From: Phaffia rhodozyma
Lineage: Eukaryota > Basidiomycota > Tremellomycetes > Cystofilobasidiales > Mrakiaceae
Assembly: GCA_014706385.1 (NCBI GenBank)
Contig: JACGZH010000009.1
Coordinates: 806,001-870,000, forward strand
Reading direction: 5' to 3'
Length of the DNA: 64,000 bases
Shown here: positions 50,925 to 63,712 of the stretch, in pieces
Layout: every line of letters begins with the position of its first letter
Position numbering within the stretch: the first letter of the stretch is position 1
Made by a program: the position numbers and the translations under genes
Notes under the pieces: model-generated
Database searches by the model: none
Told to the model about the DNA's origin: nothing
Seen by the model: only the letters and a program-made list of their open reading frames with translations

Positions 50925-53900
50925 ATGCTTCGTCTACCTCGATCGTGCTCGACCTTCCGTTTCAATCGAAACGTCCATCACTATCCGGGTCAACTACTGC
51001 TAGCTCAACGCCGGACCTTCGACACTCAACCAGTTTCGGACGCTTCGAACCCTTCCGATGGTTCTGTTTCAGTTTCGATACCTTCAGACGGGTCGATATC
51101 TGGATTCAGCAAACAGGGATATGGATTCATTGATGAAGCCTACGAATCTAAGCTCATGGCATATGATGTGCCAGAGCAGGATGTGGAGAGAAGAGAGGAC
51201 AGAAGAAGTCCGGCAGCAGTTTTTGGAACAAAGAAAATGCCAACGGTGGAGTTGCCTAGCGAGTTGGAAAACAAACTCGACGTTCTGTTTGCTGGTAGGT
51301 TCAATTACATTTCTGTTCTTCATGCGTGTTGATTGCTCAGAAAGTACTGATCGCTGGTCTCTGTTTCGGCCATCAGAGCAAAGCGCAAAGGTGTTCAAGC
51401 AGACGTATAAACTCTTTCTAAACTCACCTAAAGTGAACACCCCATACAACTTACTATCCGAACCTCCTAAAACCGGTAAAAAAGCTCGAGCAGACATCAA
51501 ACCTATAAACAAACATCTTCTTAAGCCAAAGAAAGGTAAGACCCTTGACTTGGCAACCTTGCCGTTAAAACCGATGCCATCGGAGACCACAAAGGAACTG
51601 GTGTTAGCTTTCGCGGCTGGTCAGTTACCGACAGAGTACGCGATCTTGAGGAACGTCATGCGCGAGGTCCAATCTCGAATGGGCTGGAACTCCAAGAACG
51701 CCGATTCTTCATCCGCGCCCTCTACATCTGATCAAGCCACAACTGCTAGACATTCAAAAGGCGAAGGAGGAATTCAGATCATCGATTTTGCCGCCAAACA
51801 TGGTTCCGGTGCATGGTCATCCATCGCGACCTTTCCCTCATCACTTCAGAATAAAAATATGTACATTCAACTCGAACCTTCCCGAACCCAGGCCGATCTC
51901 TCTAAACATCTTCTTGAGCCAAACACGCCTGGACCGGTGGCCTCTTGGGTAAATCTGTATTACCGATCATGGGTTTCATACTTGAAATCGCGACCTCCTG
52001 GTTTGACCATCCGACCAACCAAATCGATCGGACTTTGCGCTTTTCACCTGACTGGAGTGAGATATGTCGGGGACAGAAGAAGAATTTTAAGGCAGATGTG
52101 GAACTCAGGGGTAGAGACAATCGTCCTGGTGGAACACGCGACGAGGGATAGTTTCGAAGTCGTTCAAGAGGCAAGGAAGTTTCTACTGAGACTCGGAGAG
52201 GAGGAGGTCAAGAAAGCAAAGGATTCGTCAGAGATGAGAGAGGTACCGTCTTCAACAGCCGACTCGACAGAATTATCAACATCATCGTCGGTGACTGAAC
52301 AGCTCGAATGGGGACCAACCGGGTGGGAGGATAAAGCCGAGATTCAACGAAGAGAACTTCGGAAAAGAGAGAAGAAGAGGCTCGAATCAAGGAAAAGGGA
52401 GAAGATCATGATTGATGGGATCGAATTCGAAGAAGACATGGACTTTGGGCTTCAGACGGAGGAGAAACAAAAGTTGGAGGAAGAGCTGTCAAAGGCGGCT
52501 GTTAAGGTGGAAGAGAACAACGGCGCGCTCGTGAAAGAAGAAGAGAGAGTATTGGGCGCGCATGTAATAGCACCGGTTTGTCAATATTTCCTGTTCTTCG
52601 TTTTCTTGTTGAGTTGGCTTATATAACAGACGTTAACGCTTGATGTGATTTTCTTTCCCTCTTGAATATGCAGTGCTCACACGACTTGACATGTCCTCTC
52701 CTAGCAACCCCCGACACCTGTTACTTTGGCCAAAACGTTTCCCAGCCGACGTTTCAACGGCTGACGAAGAACTCCAAACGAGCCGTTGTTCCTACAAAAT
52801 ACGTCTATACTGTCATTCGACGTGGTCCGCGGCCAGTCGTTGAGCCAGAGACTAGAGGTCATGGTAGACACGGACCCGTTGATAGAGAGGAATCGGAAAA
52901 GCTGAGGGAATCTCAGGCGGGTAGAGCGATATTGGGTCCGGATGGTGTTTACGAGACTCTTCAGGAGGGCGAAGGTCTGAGTAGCTCTGGAGAGGAGAAT
53001 AAGGTGAATGAGGAAATATTAAGGAAAGAGATTTTGGAATGGGGTAGGGTTATAAAGAAGCCAGTCCATCATAAAGGATATATTGAGATGGACACATGTA
53101 CTCCCGAAGGTTCGTTTTCCTTTCTCCTTTCTTCTCCTTCTACCTTCCTAACATATTTCGATTAAACCAAACCTCCATAAATTTGCGCTTCTTAGGTGAG
53201 ATACAACGACGTGTCTTCTCAAAATCGCTCGGCAGACAAGTCTTCTACGATGCCCGGCACGCCAACGAAGGAGACGCATTCCCGCATACTCCTAAGACAT
53301 CCGTCAAGCGAGACCGGGGAATTAGTCGACTTAAGCCCGTCCATACAGTCAATAAAATTATCATCAACAACGGGAAAGTCCAGGGGTTGGACAAAATGAC
53401 TCCGATAGAGTATAGGGATGTCGAAAAGCTGATGAGGACGCTTGGAGTAGATATTCCGGCATATCCCGGCAGGACGAGTCGAAAGCGGGATAAGAGATCG
53501 ATCATGGGGTTCAATACGGAGGAACCAGTTGATCTGGAGAGCCTCCTTCAAGAGCATGATGGATGGAGTCCAGAGAGTCAACAAGCATTGGGTCACCTAG
53601 AGAAAGCGGGCGAGATCGATCCTGACGATGAAGGAAGGTCGGCCGTACCAGAAAGAAAGGTTCGACTGAAAGAGGCTTGGTCGATGGACGGTGAATACCT
53701 CGATGGAGAAGAGATCGTAGACGGCGCCCATGTGGAGTTCAAACCAACCCAACTCGAAGGCGCACTAGAGATCGACCCAGCAACATACGCTGATTACCTC
53801 CCTCGATCAGATATTCGAAAACCAAGCCCCTCTAATCCTTTTACCTCTCCGTCTCAATCTAACCTTTCTCGAACGGCTGAACCAGAAGACACGCCGGGAT

Positions 53901-54380
53901 ACTACGACTCAGAAACTCCTCCAGAACAACTTCCTCCTTCATTCGCCAGAGATTCGTTCAAAGGAGACACAGCGATGGATGACACATCTGACTACTCCAT
54001 AGCGGCCGACTCAAAAGTCAATCTGTCTGGACTTGGACCAGGCTGGATGGAGGACCATACGGCTGAGATTTCAGCGGCTGCAAAGAGAGTTGCTGCCAAA
54101 GATCGGATGACAACATTCAAAGCCCTAGGAATCCAGGTGCCTGACCTGGTTTGTATTTCCCATTTGTGTCCTTTTTTTCTTCTTTTCCAGTAAGCAGCAA
54201 TCGCTAATACTTTTTTCACATCATGCCCTATAGGGACGACCACGAACGGTCGAAGAAGACTGGGCCATTTTAGAACAATGGGACGGCGAAACTTCAACTG
54301 CGCCAAACAGATCGTCCGGTGCTAGTAATTCTCAAAAGTCGAGACGCGGTACTCGTTCCAGGTCGAGACGTCGAACCTAA
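50925..54380 (+). CDS. RSM22: Mitochondrial small-subunit assembly factor Rsm22 (METTL17-like)
   Basis: Rsm22/METTL17 helps build the mitochondrial ribosomal small subunit. The exons are 50925-51294, 51377-52575, 52674-53109, 53196-54148 and 54234-54380, giving 1034 residues. The start MLRLPRSCSTFRFNRNVHH is a good mitochondrial presequence. The core shows GQLPTEYAILRNVMREVQSR, the SAM motif I region IIDFAAKHGSGAW, and the Fe-S cysteines in APCSHDLTCPL and PDTCYF, with the fourth probably in YIEMDTCTPEG. KYVYTVIRRGPRP and LGRQVFYDARHANEGD close the conserved part at about residue 700. SAM motif I lacks the usual Gly-rich pattern, in line with a non-catalytic assembly role. About 335 further residues, charged and without recognisable domains, extend the C-terminus to a basic Arg/Ser end. 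Confidence 0.88.
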
Positions 54381-55249
54381 GAAATTAACCTCATCTTGTG
54401 TATTTTCTCTCCGACGACGGTCTTATAGGGAAGTTGTTACGAATCGTTAATGATAATGTGCATTGCAAGGAACACCGCGAGTTGACATCTGTTAGCGAGT
54501 TGAAGAGCGGGGAATCACATAAGCATCCACAGAGTGTCAACTCTAGCAAACGAAATCACAGGAGATGCAATTGAATAGGATTGGGAGTCGGAAGAAAGAG
54601 AGAAACGGACATTCAAGAGATGACAGAGCAAGTGGGCGATGCGAGAAGAGAGTAATAGACAGTGTGATGATTTAAGAAAAGTTAAACGATCGATGAAGAA
54701 CACAGAGGAAATGAAAATGTAGGGTTACTTCTTAAAGGTATACAGTTGAACCCGCAATGCAGTGGATTGAAGACAAAGATGGAGAAAAGAGAGAAAAATA
54801 GTAGAAGTAGAGAGAAAATAAACATGGTGCAGAGAAGATCCATTTAAGAGAAGCTCTCCGGATTTCCAGGAATAGAAGCTCAAGCCTGACGAGTGAAAAG
54901 GCGGTGCACAACAGAAGAGGCGTTCAATGGATTGTCAAGTTAGACAATAAGTCAAATGTTGGAGACATATAGTGAGATACATACAAATGAGAACTGAATA
55001 ATAAATTGAACAAGATAGGAACAAACAAGCTTTGCGGACACTTGAGATGAGAAGAAGCGGCACGCATTGTTTCCTGTTTGGCGCACGTAGAGAGAAGGAC
55101 TGCGTTAACGAAGAGTGTGTTTTGGAAGATGTAGACAAGAACAAGACGTACAATATGACAGGAGCTGCAGATTTTTTCATATGTAGATGCAGATGCGAGG
55201 ATGCGACAAGACCAAATGGGAAACATGGAAGAAGAGTTGATGCGGCACG
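54381..55249. other. Convergent 3' intergenic region
   Basis: This region separates the stops of RSM22 and the Glu-repeat protein gene. It is A/G-rich on the plus strand and holds no supported gene. The open frames are short and low-complexity. Confidence 0.45.
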
Positions 55250-56620
55250 CTATTCAACTTCTTCTCGACCTCTTCTCCTTCCTAGAACTAAGCCACCCAA
55301 CAGTCGGTTAGCCACCTCATATCTCCTCTCAACTTCTTCTCGCTCTCTTTCTCCATTATCTTTGATTGTTCGTCCTTCGATGACTTCTTGATCGGCCACT
55401 TTCTGTCGGCTGAGACTACCTGCGCCTACTATAAGCTCAACCTCAGATGAGGAGTTTGCCCGTATCGTTGGTTGAAGCGAAGAAACCGAGCTGGTTTGTT
55501 TGGAGAGCGGGTGTGGTCGGTATGTTGGTCGGAGATTCGGTGTAGGTGGGGCAAACAAGGGAGAAGAACATGGGGAGGTTGGCACAGTGATTGCGGCTGT
55601 TGGAGATGTTGAAGGCGTCTGTGGATATCGTTGTTGGTGCTAGATGCCGTCCGAAGTTCCGTCAAGGAAATGTTGAAATAAGCTATGTGTGCTGCTTCGT
55701 GTGGTAATGGGGAGATATCTATCACTAACCAAGGTATACAACAATCGGTTCATAGGAGCGTAAGGTGAATCGCCCTTAATCTCAGATTCCTCTTCCTCTT
55801 CCTCTTCCTCTTCCTCTTCCTCTTCCTCTTCCTCTTCCTCTTCCTCTTCCTCTTCCTCTTCCTCCTCGTCATTTTCGTTGAGTTCGTCCGGAGGTTCCTG
55901 ATCCACCCAGTCTATTCTGCTTGAACTTGACAAGCGCCTCGGTTCTTCCAGGTATTGTGTTACCCCAAGCTCTGGTCGATAAGCAGGCAATCGATGACTG
56001 ACTGAAGACACGCTCATTTCTTCTTCATCTTCTTTCTCTTCCTCTTCCTCCGTATCATTCAGTTGTAATTTTAGTCCATGTTGAGAGGGTAGTGGAGTCC
56101 TGAAGTCGTCCGGTGGATGATTAACCGAAGCCGCGTGTCGAGATGGCCGAGGACGGATTCTCCGTTGTCGTTGTTTCCAAGAATCGCCAATCGGAGTCTG
56201 CCAGTGTTCTTTTGATCGAGATGATTGAGATGTTGCGTCTGCTGGGTTTACTGGGACACTCGCGTCCATTGAATTCGTTGCGAAGGTCTTGGTTGTCATC
56301 ATTGTTGAGGAAGACGAGGCGACGGGTTGATAGGGCGTACATGGTAGAGCCTGCTGGCTCGATTGAAAAGACTGTGAACGAGAACGGTCTTGTGGATACG
56401 TATTAGGATGTGATGCTGACGAGTTGTGAAGTATAGTGCAGTCAGCTGTTTGAGGGGAATCAACAACTATCGAATGCGAAGCCGGAGAGGTGTTCGCCTG
56501 ATATGTGTCATTGTTGGTCGGATAAGCGCTTGGTTTCCTTCGTTTAGAGATATGATCCAGGGGCGAGGAGGGCACGTGGCCGGGAGACGACGACCTTAGT
56601 CGTTTAGAGGAAAGCAGCAT
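55250..56620 (-). CDS. Nuclear-type protein with poly-Glu run
   Basis: No family is recognised. The two exons join in phase 0 at a TTG|GTTAGT donor (near 55734) and a CCACAG acceptor (near 55617). The protein starts MLLSSKRLRSSSPGHVPSSP, with basic Lys/Arg clusters (ISKRRKPS) that look like nuclear signals. A Ser/Pro/Thr-rich middle follows, then a run of about 27 consecutive Glu residues encoded by the hexamer repeat at 55787-55866. The C-terminal exon has PPTPNLRPTYRPHPLSKQTS and a charged helical end, EVERRYEVANRLLGGLVLGR. That last segment looks like the only conserved part. An in-frame ATG at 56650 would add ten hydrophobic residues; I prefer 56620. Function is unknown; a cell-cycle or chromatin role would be a guess. 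Confidence 0.65.
55787..55866. repeat. Hexanucleotide microsatellite (TTCCTC)n, about 13 copies
   Basis: About 80 bases of perfect TTCCTC units (GAGGAA on the coding strand) lie inside a coding exon and encode only Glu. The unit keeps the frame when copies are gained or lost, so length variation between strains is likely to be tolerated. Confidence 0.9.
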
Positions 56621-56650
56621 AGGAACCAAAGATCGAGATAAGAAAATCAA

Positions 56651-57044
56651 TACGGGTGCGAGTGACGGTGCGGAGATGGGAAGGTAGTGAGGTGGCTGTG
56701 AGGAAGACGGTCAGAGGTTGATGATTGATGGGCAAGCGTTGACAAAACGGAAAATGTTGAACGATCTTTTTCGCTCTTGCCTCATCAAACACACTTCAGA
56801 ATTATCTTCTCTTCTACATCCTTCTAATTCGCGACGCACACTTCAGCACATTTGCATACTTGTACAATTTGACTAAGAATAATCGGTTGATGATCTTAGG
56901 GATTCATCATATCGTTCTTACGCAGATCGATAAGCAGGTGATTGAAAGATGTTGGTTCAACGCGCGAGCGCGCCCGCGGCTGGACGTGTACATGTCCATG
57001 TTACGCGTCGAGAGAACTATCTTTCTATACATGTATCTATATGA
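56651..57044. other. Intergenic region upstream of the Glu-repeat gene
   Basis: This is the spacer between the start of the Glu-repeat gene and the stop of CFT1. It includes a GC-rich block (CGCGCGAGCGCGCCCGCGG near 56961-56979) that could form short hairpins. I see no gene here. Confidence 0.4.
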
Positions 57045-60000
57045 TCACCAGACTGCCCGAAGCTCCTCTAGATCTTCCAACACAACCTCGACCGAGGTTC
57101 CAATCTGCTGTGTGATCTTCTCTTGTTGATTCCTGGGGAGAAGAGAGAACACGTTAAAAATGAGATCGCCATCGAGAATTCCTTTCAACAACGGTCGTGA
57201 GATTGAGTCGTTCCGGACCGTACTGTTATATTCGAGTATTTAAGCAAAGACGAAACAAAATCCGAAATCAGCCTGAAACTTAACTGAACGAGATGGTGAA
57301 AAACAAGAGGGTGTGTGCACGCACTGGAAAGCACGAGGGTTGAGCCCTCCAAAGTGTTGAATGTTTCTGAGCATCGAGCTCTGCAAAAGCTGGATTCGCT
57401 TATAAACGTCATCATCTATCGGAATCATCGTGCTGATTGATCCATCGTGGCAGCCTGATGACAATACCGTGGAAGTTATGCTTTCTGATGAGCCAAGTCG
57501 AAAGTGCAAGTATATATCAAATGGGAATGACGTCAAAACATACCAAGGAGAAGCTGGGTTTGAGGGGCGATAAGCTCCTGCTCGTTCGTCCGTCGCGCAA
57601 CAGTCAAGACAGACGATAGTTCTGAACCATGATGATACTCCGATCGCAAGATCAACTTCTGGCCTCCCTCCGCTTCGGCATCTATCAAATATCATGTCAA
57701 AAGTGTTAAGCATAATGCTGATAATGCACAAATGATTTTTGGTAAGATTGGAAGGAAAGCTACGAACCATTAGGATCGAACTCAAGTGTCCGAAGATCAC
57801 CCTTAGGATCTGAGATTATGAACCCGAGTTCACCGTGGGCAGTGAAGAAGTCCGCTGAGATGATCTGCCGTCGCTTGAAGTCTCTAGAGATCAACGCAAG
57901 CTTGAAAGGCTCCTCCTACAGAAATAGTCGTACACAAGTTCAGGAAATAGATTCCCAACGGCACAGAAGCACACAGCTGGATATTGTGTCGGGCTAGACA
58001 TCAGGAAGGAAGAGGAATAGTTGAATTAATACTGACCTGGAAAGCGAGCAAAGAGATACTTCGAACGGCATCTCCGATCATGATGATGTTTTTGAAGGTC
58101 GAAATTATGGTCACGTAGATACTGACGTCCAAGAACGCCAAACCCAACAGTCTGTCCTCAAAATCAAACGCCTTCACAAACAGCTATAGTGGAAAACAAG
58201 ACATAATTTGTAAATATAGACTTAATGCGCTTGATATAAGTGCAATCAAAATGCTTACTTTCTGAGCCATAGATGAAACAAGATAGCCGTTTATCTCTGC
58301 AACGGCCGTGACAGCCCCCTTGGAGTCGTCCCGACACAGAAGTTTGAGCCGATGTTGATGTTGCGGTCGAGCAGGGTCGGCTACAATCTCTGCTACCTCA
58401 AAGATGTAAGTCTATTGAAGAGCTCGTCGACGATCAGTTCCCCGTTCTCATGCTCGAATGGAGTATACAGAAAGGACATACAGCTCCCCGCTCCGCTAGG
58501 TCTTCACCTCTCGAAATACCCGTACCCACAGCGATGTAATCTTTTCGACCAGAAGGACAGGACTTTGTTTCTAGGTTTACAGAGGATAGAGAGAGTACGG
58601 TTTCGTTGTCCGCAAACTCATATCTAAGCGAGAGAATTTAACCGGGATGCATTCATGTTTTGATGAGCCATTCAATAGTCGTCCTCAGATGTATAAGGAC
58701 CTTGTAAAGAAAGAAACGACTCACCCGTCCATGACTTCTCCGGAAGAGAATTTGAGGAGCTCCAAAGACGACCGTTCAGTCATAGGCATGAGCCTTGCGT
58801 CCACTTCCATTTGTAAGCACCCGGCCGAGAACGCGCCATGTCGAAACCACATGCTCAGTAAATCTCGACATAAGCGAGAGCGTTGAAGCAAAGAAATGAC
58901 ACACCCGTCTTGGATCGGACTTTTTGATCATCCTCATCGAAGAGAACGTATTTGACCGAGAAGAGACCAGCGGCGACGGCATGGCATGACGTAGGGTCAA
59001 ACACTACATGCGAGTATGTTCTGCCTGGAGACACCCTTTTTGTCGGCAGAGGTTGGGAGATATCAATATTTTTAGGAAACTCTAGTACTTTAGGGCCCTG
59101 TGAGATAGAGTGGTTTTCAAATAAGGAAAGGAGGGTAAGTCAGCACATCTGAAATGAAACCGAATTAGTGGAGTCACAACAAATGGCTAAAGACTAACCT
59201 CTCCAGTCGATAATAAGAATCGGTCTCCATGCCCTCCGAAGGCGGGCGAGGCAGCAAACGCGTGAACGACCTTTTCATCGACTGTGTGTAACACAATCGA
59301 GGCGTGTTCACCTGCTACAATCCAAAGGGGGAACTCGCCAGTCAAGAAGACACCTGTTCGACCGGAAAGGCGCGCAAAAGGAACAAGAGACCAAGGAGCT
59401 AGAGAATTGATGTTAGGTGGGAGTAAGGCACGAGAAATGACTTTAGAAAATCGAATGGGGAGGGGATCAGCCGAAGTATTGGACGGCGGAAGGGTATAGG
59501 CTAGAACTATGTGGTAGATGATAAGTTGACCGGTAGTTGTAAGGAACTGAAAAAGGAAATACGAGCAGGGATTGATCAGCTTAAGCACAAAAGATTTGAC
59601 GAAATGGAATGGTAAACTAACAAGGAGATACGGTTGAGGTGAAAAAGTTCCCACTGGAGCAACAAGGACTTGTTGAATTGCTGGAGGGGAAGAAGTCAAA
59701 GAAACTTCTTCTCCAGTTCTTGGTTTACCAGCTTTATTATTTAGGATGAGAGGGAAATTTGCTAGATCGCCTGAACTGAATACCACGTTGAACTCAGGGA
59801 GACTTCGAACCTTTAATGACAACCCACACAAAGGTCAAACAGTCTTGATTAGCTTGATTTGCCATTCTTCATTGTAGTGGTTAATTTTCTATCTGTGACG
59901 ATACTAGACTTACTTGAATGGTTCCGTCTGCAAAGCAAAGAAGAGCCCACTGAGTAGGTCGTTTAGCAGCTTCGGGTGCTGCCACAACAGCCGCTGGTTT

Positions 60001-63000
60001 GGCCTCTTCCACCTCTGCGTAGAGGTTCTCATCGTCATCATCCATCTGATCGGCTGATTCGGCTGTCGGACTGCTTTTCACGCGTAGTCTATAAGAAAAT
60101 ATACCTGTTGAGTCTGTGAACACGCTGGATGCAACGCAGTCCTCCTGATGAAAAAATACGATTTCATGAATTATGTGAATATCAAGATAGGATATCAAAC
60201 CAATTTGGTGATGGATCGTGTTGATGAAGAGATCCGCGGACTCACCCCTTTGAAATCCGCTTGAATGCGATTTAGAGTTTCCGTGGTAGGATCCCCTGCG
60301 TATAAATGAACAGATCCATTTTCTAGATGTACCAAAACATATGGATCGGCCACTGTTGCTGAGAGGAAAGAAGTGTCGTCCGGAGCTCTAACAGAGTATC
60401 GTTCTCTGCCACCTGTTAGTCAAATTCAAGTAGAGGGAAAACTTCTGTTAGTCTCCAACATCTAGGTGTGCTGTGACAAAAACAAGAGCAAAAACTGACC
60501 TCCTTCTAAGACGCTGAGGGAACTGTTGGTAACGTGTACAAAACGAGCTCGGTTGAAAAATTCCCCAACAGCCAAGGTTGCAGATGGAATTCGTCGAGCC
60601 GTGACAGGATCTCCTTTCAGAGGGAATGAATTGAAGATCTAGCAGAAGAAAGGTCAATCGAACAAATTGTTTGGCATCAGCTTATGTTCAATAGAACATC
60701 CGTCACTCGTCTCTCGCAATGAGTGGTGTGACCGTCTGTGCTTTCTTAAGGAAAAAAGAAACACACTTTGGTATGTCCGCTCTTGTGATCTTCATCGACT
60801 ACCAACACAGTGTCCTTGATCGCAGAAGCTGCGCCCTTTCCGCGCGTAGCTGCAGGAACAGGTACAGTTACATTTATCGACCAGATCCCTCGCGCACCGG
60901 AGATTGCGTTCGGCTTTCTTCTCAACATGGCCGGCATGTCTTTCTATAGGTTGTTTGGGATGAAGAACGCTAGTTAGCTCATGGTTCTATTTCGTTGGTT
61001 GGCTGTCTCACAACACATTCAACATAGAACATAGATGAACCATCCAATTGACTACTTACGTAAAAGGTGTTGAATGATGCGGTGTGGCCAGACCCTCCCA
61101 AAGCAAGTAACTGAGGGTCATTCGGTGCATGCTAGAGTCGAGCAGGGCGCGCAACCAGATGCAATGACAGCGTCAGCCATGTAAAAACATCTCGAAGGTG
61201 CACAGAAGAACAGGTACATATATTCCTTCTAAAAGAGCTTACTTCTCCAACTTCAGTCCCAAACGTCATTCCCAGTATAGTTCCGTGGTTCTTCAAAGTG
61301 TCACAAACCTCAAAACGGAGTCTTTCGTTCTTTCCTCCAGATCCAGCTGAATCTCCGAAAGCGGACGTGTAAAGAGACGAAAGTAGATTTGTGTCGAGTG
61401 AGGCTGTCGTTGCTGTCGTCAGATGAGCGTTTCGCGGCTTTTTTGGAGAGGAGGGTCCGTATAAATCTATCTCGAAAATTGGTTGTGATTTAGAGTCAAA
61501 GAATGATTTTCGATCGTGAGACCCATGCAAATCCTATTCAGCGTGACAAATTAAACCAAGACAGATACTGACCTTCAGTAACATCCATATCGTCGCCGTC
61601 TTCTTCCTCTCCCTCCTCCTCCTTCTCCCCCTCTATTTCCTCTTGCCCGTTCTCTGTCTTGACGCTGTTTATAGAAGATTCTATCTCAGGTTGAGTAGGA
61701 TTGTTACCGACAGCAGATTCCTTTCCTAGCCGATAAAGTACAGAATCTCCTTGAAGACCGCCTACAAATAGTGCGCTCTCCCCACTGTCCGGCTTACCGG
61801 ATGAGCTTGATCCTGATCCCAACGACACACAAAGTGCCTCAGCAGGAATTGGGCCCACACCTAACACATCCTTGAGAACTTTCATTCTGGCGAGCATCCT
61901 GCCCTCTTTCTCAAAGACAATCTTCCGAACCTCTCCCTCCTTGGAGATTAGCAGAGCTTCAACGTCTCCTGTGGCAGTGGAGCCATCCGCTTGTTCTAAC
62001 CAGACGACTCTGCTACCTTCCAACCGGAGCCCACTAGCTTCACCCTCATGGCCTTCCTTCTCTTCTGAGCCGTTATCCTCTCCTATTGTTCCCCAGACTC
62101 GGTAGAGACCTTCCCATCCTTGACCTTCGGCTCCTCGTAGTCCTTCGTAGCCTGCAAACCGGTTGGCCGTCCATTCGATGGTATTTCCAGATGGATCGAC
62201 GTGGATCAACATGTTGGGTGATAAAATAAGAACACCAGGGATTGAAGGTGGGCAGGCGAAGAGCGCGCTGCACGATGAAGGGAGGTTTGGTATCATCGCA
62301 ATAGATGTGGAGGATGAGGAAGTTGAGGAGAGCGAAAGAGAATGCATAGAAAGTGTCGTCGTTGGCTTGTCCTGAAGAAGTCGACTATACGAAATATTAG
62401 GAGGGAAACAACCAGTAATTGTTAGATCGTTCACTGTCTTGTCAGAATGATTTCCATCGATTCAAACTTACTTTGACCAACTCGGAAGAATCTCGTACAA
62501 CACGGCTAAAGTGGGTGAATGGAAACCGGGCAAGAAGACGATGTCCTTGACGTGTCGGATCTGAGGATCTAGCTCCATAAATTCCATCACATAACTTGGC
62601 AAGTATGGGATCTCTCTTCGATTCTTTCCTCCTTCGATCTCAAATCCGAGGTCTTCATCGTGCAACATGCCACCCATAATGGGAAGCACGGCTAGCGCAT
62701 CGCCAGGAAGTAGAAGTACAGCACATCGTGAGTCAGGATCCGTTCGAAGAAGAGGGTTGTGTTCTGTATCTGGATCGGCACCCGACTGATAGGAACTCGG
62801 CAGGTCAGTCGTTGATATCAGATTAATCTGTCTGAAATGGCCTAGAATGCAGGCAATCTCTACTGACCACTTGTGGTGTTCGTTCATATGTATGCAAAGA
62901 GACGGTGGAGAATGAATAGGTGGCGTCCGACCATTCTAGAATCGCCATCTGTGTTATTCCGAGGAAGGAATGATTAGTCCAAGAGTAACGAGATCAGGAA

Positions 63001-63712
63001 GGATAGAAACCGATGTTTCATGGCCTAGAAACTCCTGGCAGGTCAACGAGAGATATATAAAAACGAACCTTGGCCTCTGCAAAACTGAGAACCAATCTGC
63101 TTAGCCCATCCTCCTTTGTTGAGAGTGTTTGGAGCGCGCCGAGCCCGGTAACATGACCGTAAGCAGTATGAGAAGCTACATGTCGCAGACGGAGCGTTGT
63201 TCGTGGCTATCACATTTAGGAAAGGAGAGAATAGATAAATGTAGAGATGTATGAAGAGAGAAAGAAACTGATTAGCGCCAGTATTCGCAAAGATGGAAGA
63301 TGTCTTGCGAAACTATATCGGATGAACTTTTTCTCTTGTATGAAGGAAAGAAATAGACATGGATATCATGATACAAAATGAAGCCAGTAGAGCATTCTTT
63401 CACAACGTAGAAGCCCGAACATGAACTTACCTGAGTGTTCGACCCATTAACAGACGTACTGGCCTGAACGCCTCCGCCAAGCTCAGAGTCAACTTGTTCT
63501 TCTCTAACCTCAAACAGGTTGATTCTACGCCCTCTAGCCAGAATTAAATTGGTAATGACTCTGCCTGGAATAACTGCTGGAGAGTAAGAGTATACCGTTC
63601 TGGGAGGCGTCGGCAGTGGATGATTGACGGAGTGGGTGAAGGGAAGAAAGAGAGCGTGCGAGATCCCGGATGGAGGGATCAGACTTGAGACAAGAGCCAA
63701 AGGTGGGCTCAT
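57045..63712 (-). CDS. CFT1: Cleavage/polyadenylation factor Cft1 (CPSF160)
   Basis: Cft1 is the large beta-propeller scaffold of the pre-mRNA 3'-end cleavage and polyadenylation factor. Exon 1 (63431-63712) starts MSPPLALVSSLIPPSGISHA and contains VITNLILARGRRINLFEV. Propeller A continues with RCAVLLLPGDALAVLPIMGG, PSYVMEFMELDPQIRHVKDI and VFLPGFHSPTLAVLYE, all in the Cft1 pattern. Many more exons follow across the middle propellers. One (near 61540-61640) carries an acidic Glu/Asp run, DGDDMDVTE. The C-terminal propeller has DFKRRQIISADFFTAHGELG followed by FIISDPKGDLRTLEFDPN. The end is a helical segment, ITQQIGTSVEVVLEDLEEL, and RAVW then a TGA at 57045-57047. The span of 6.7 kb and the number of exons fit a protein of about 1,400-1,500 residues. 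Inner exon limits were not all resolved. Confidence 0.9.
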
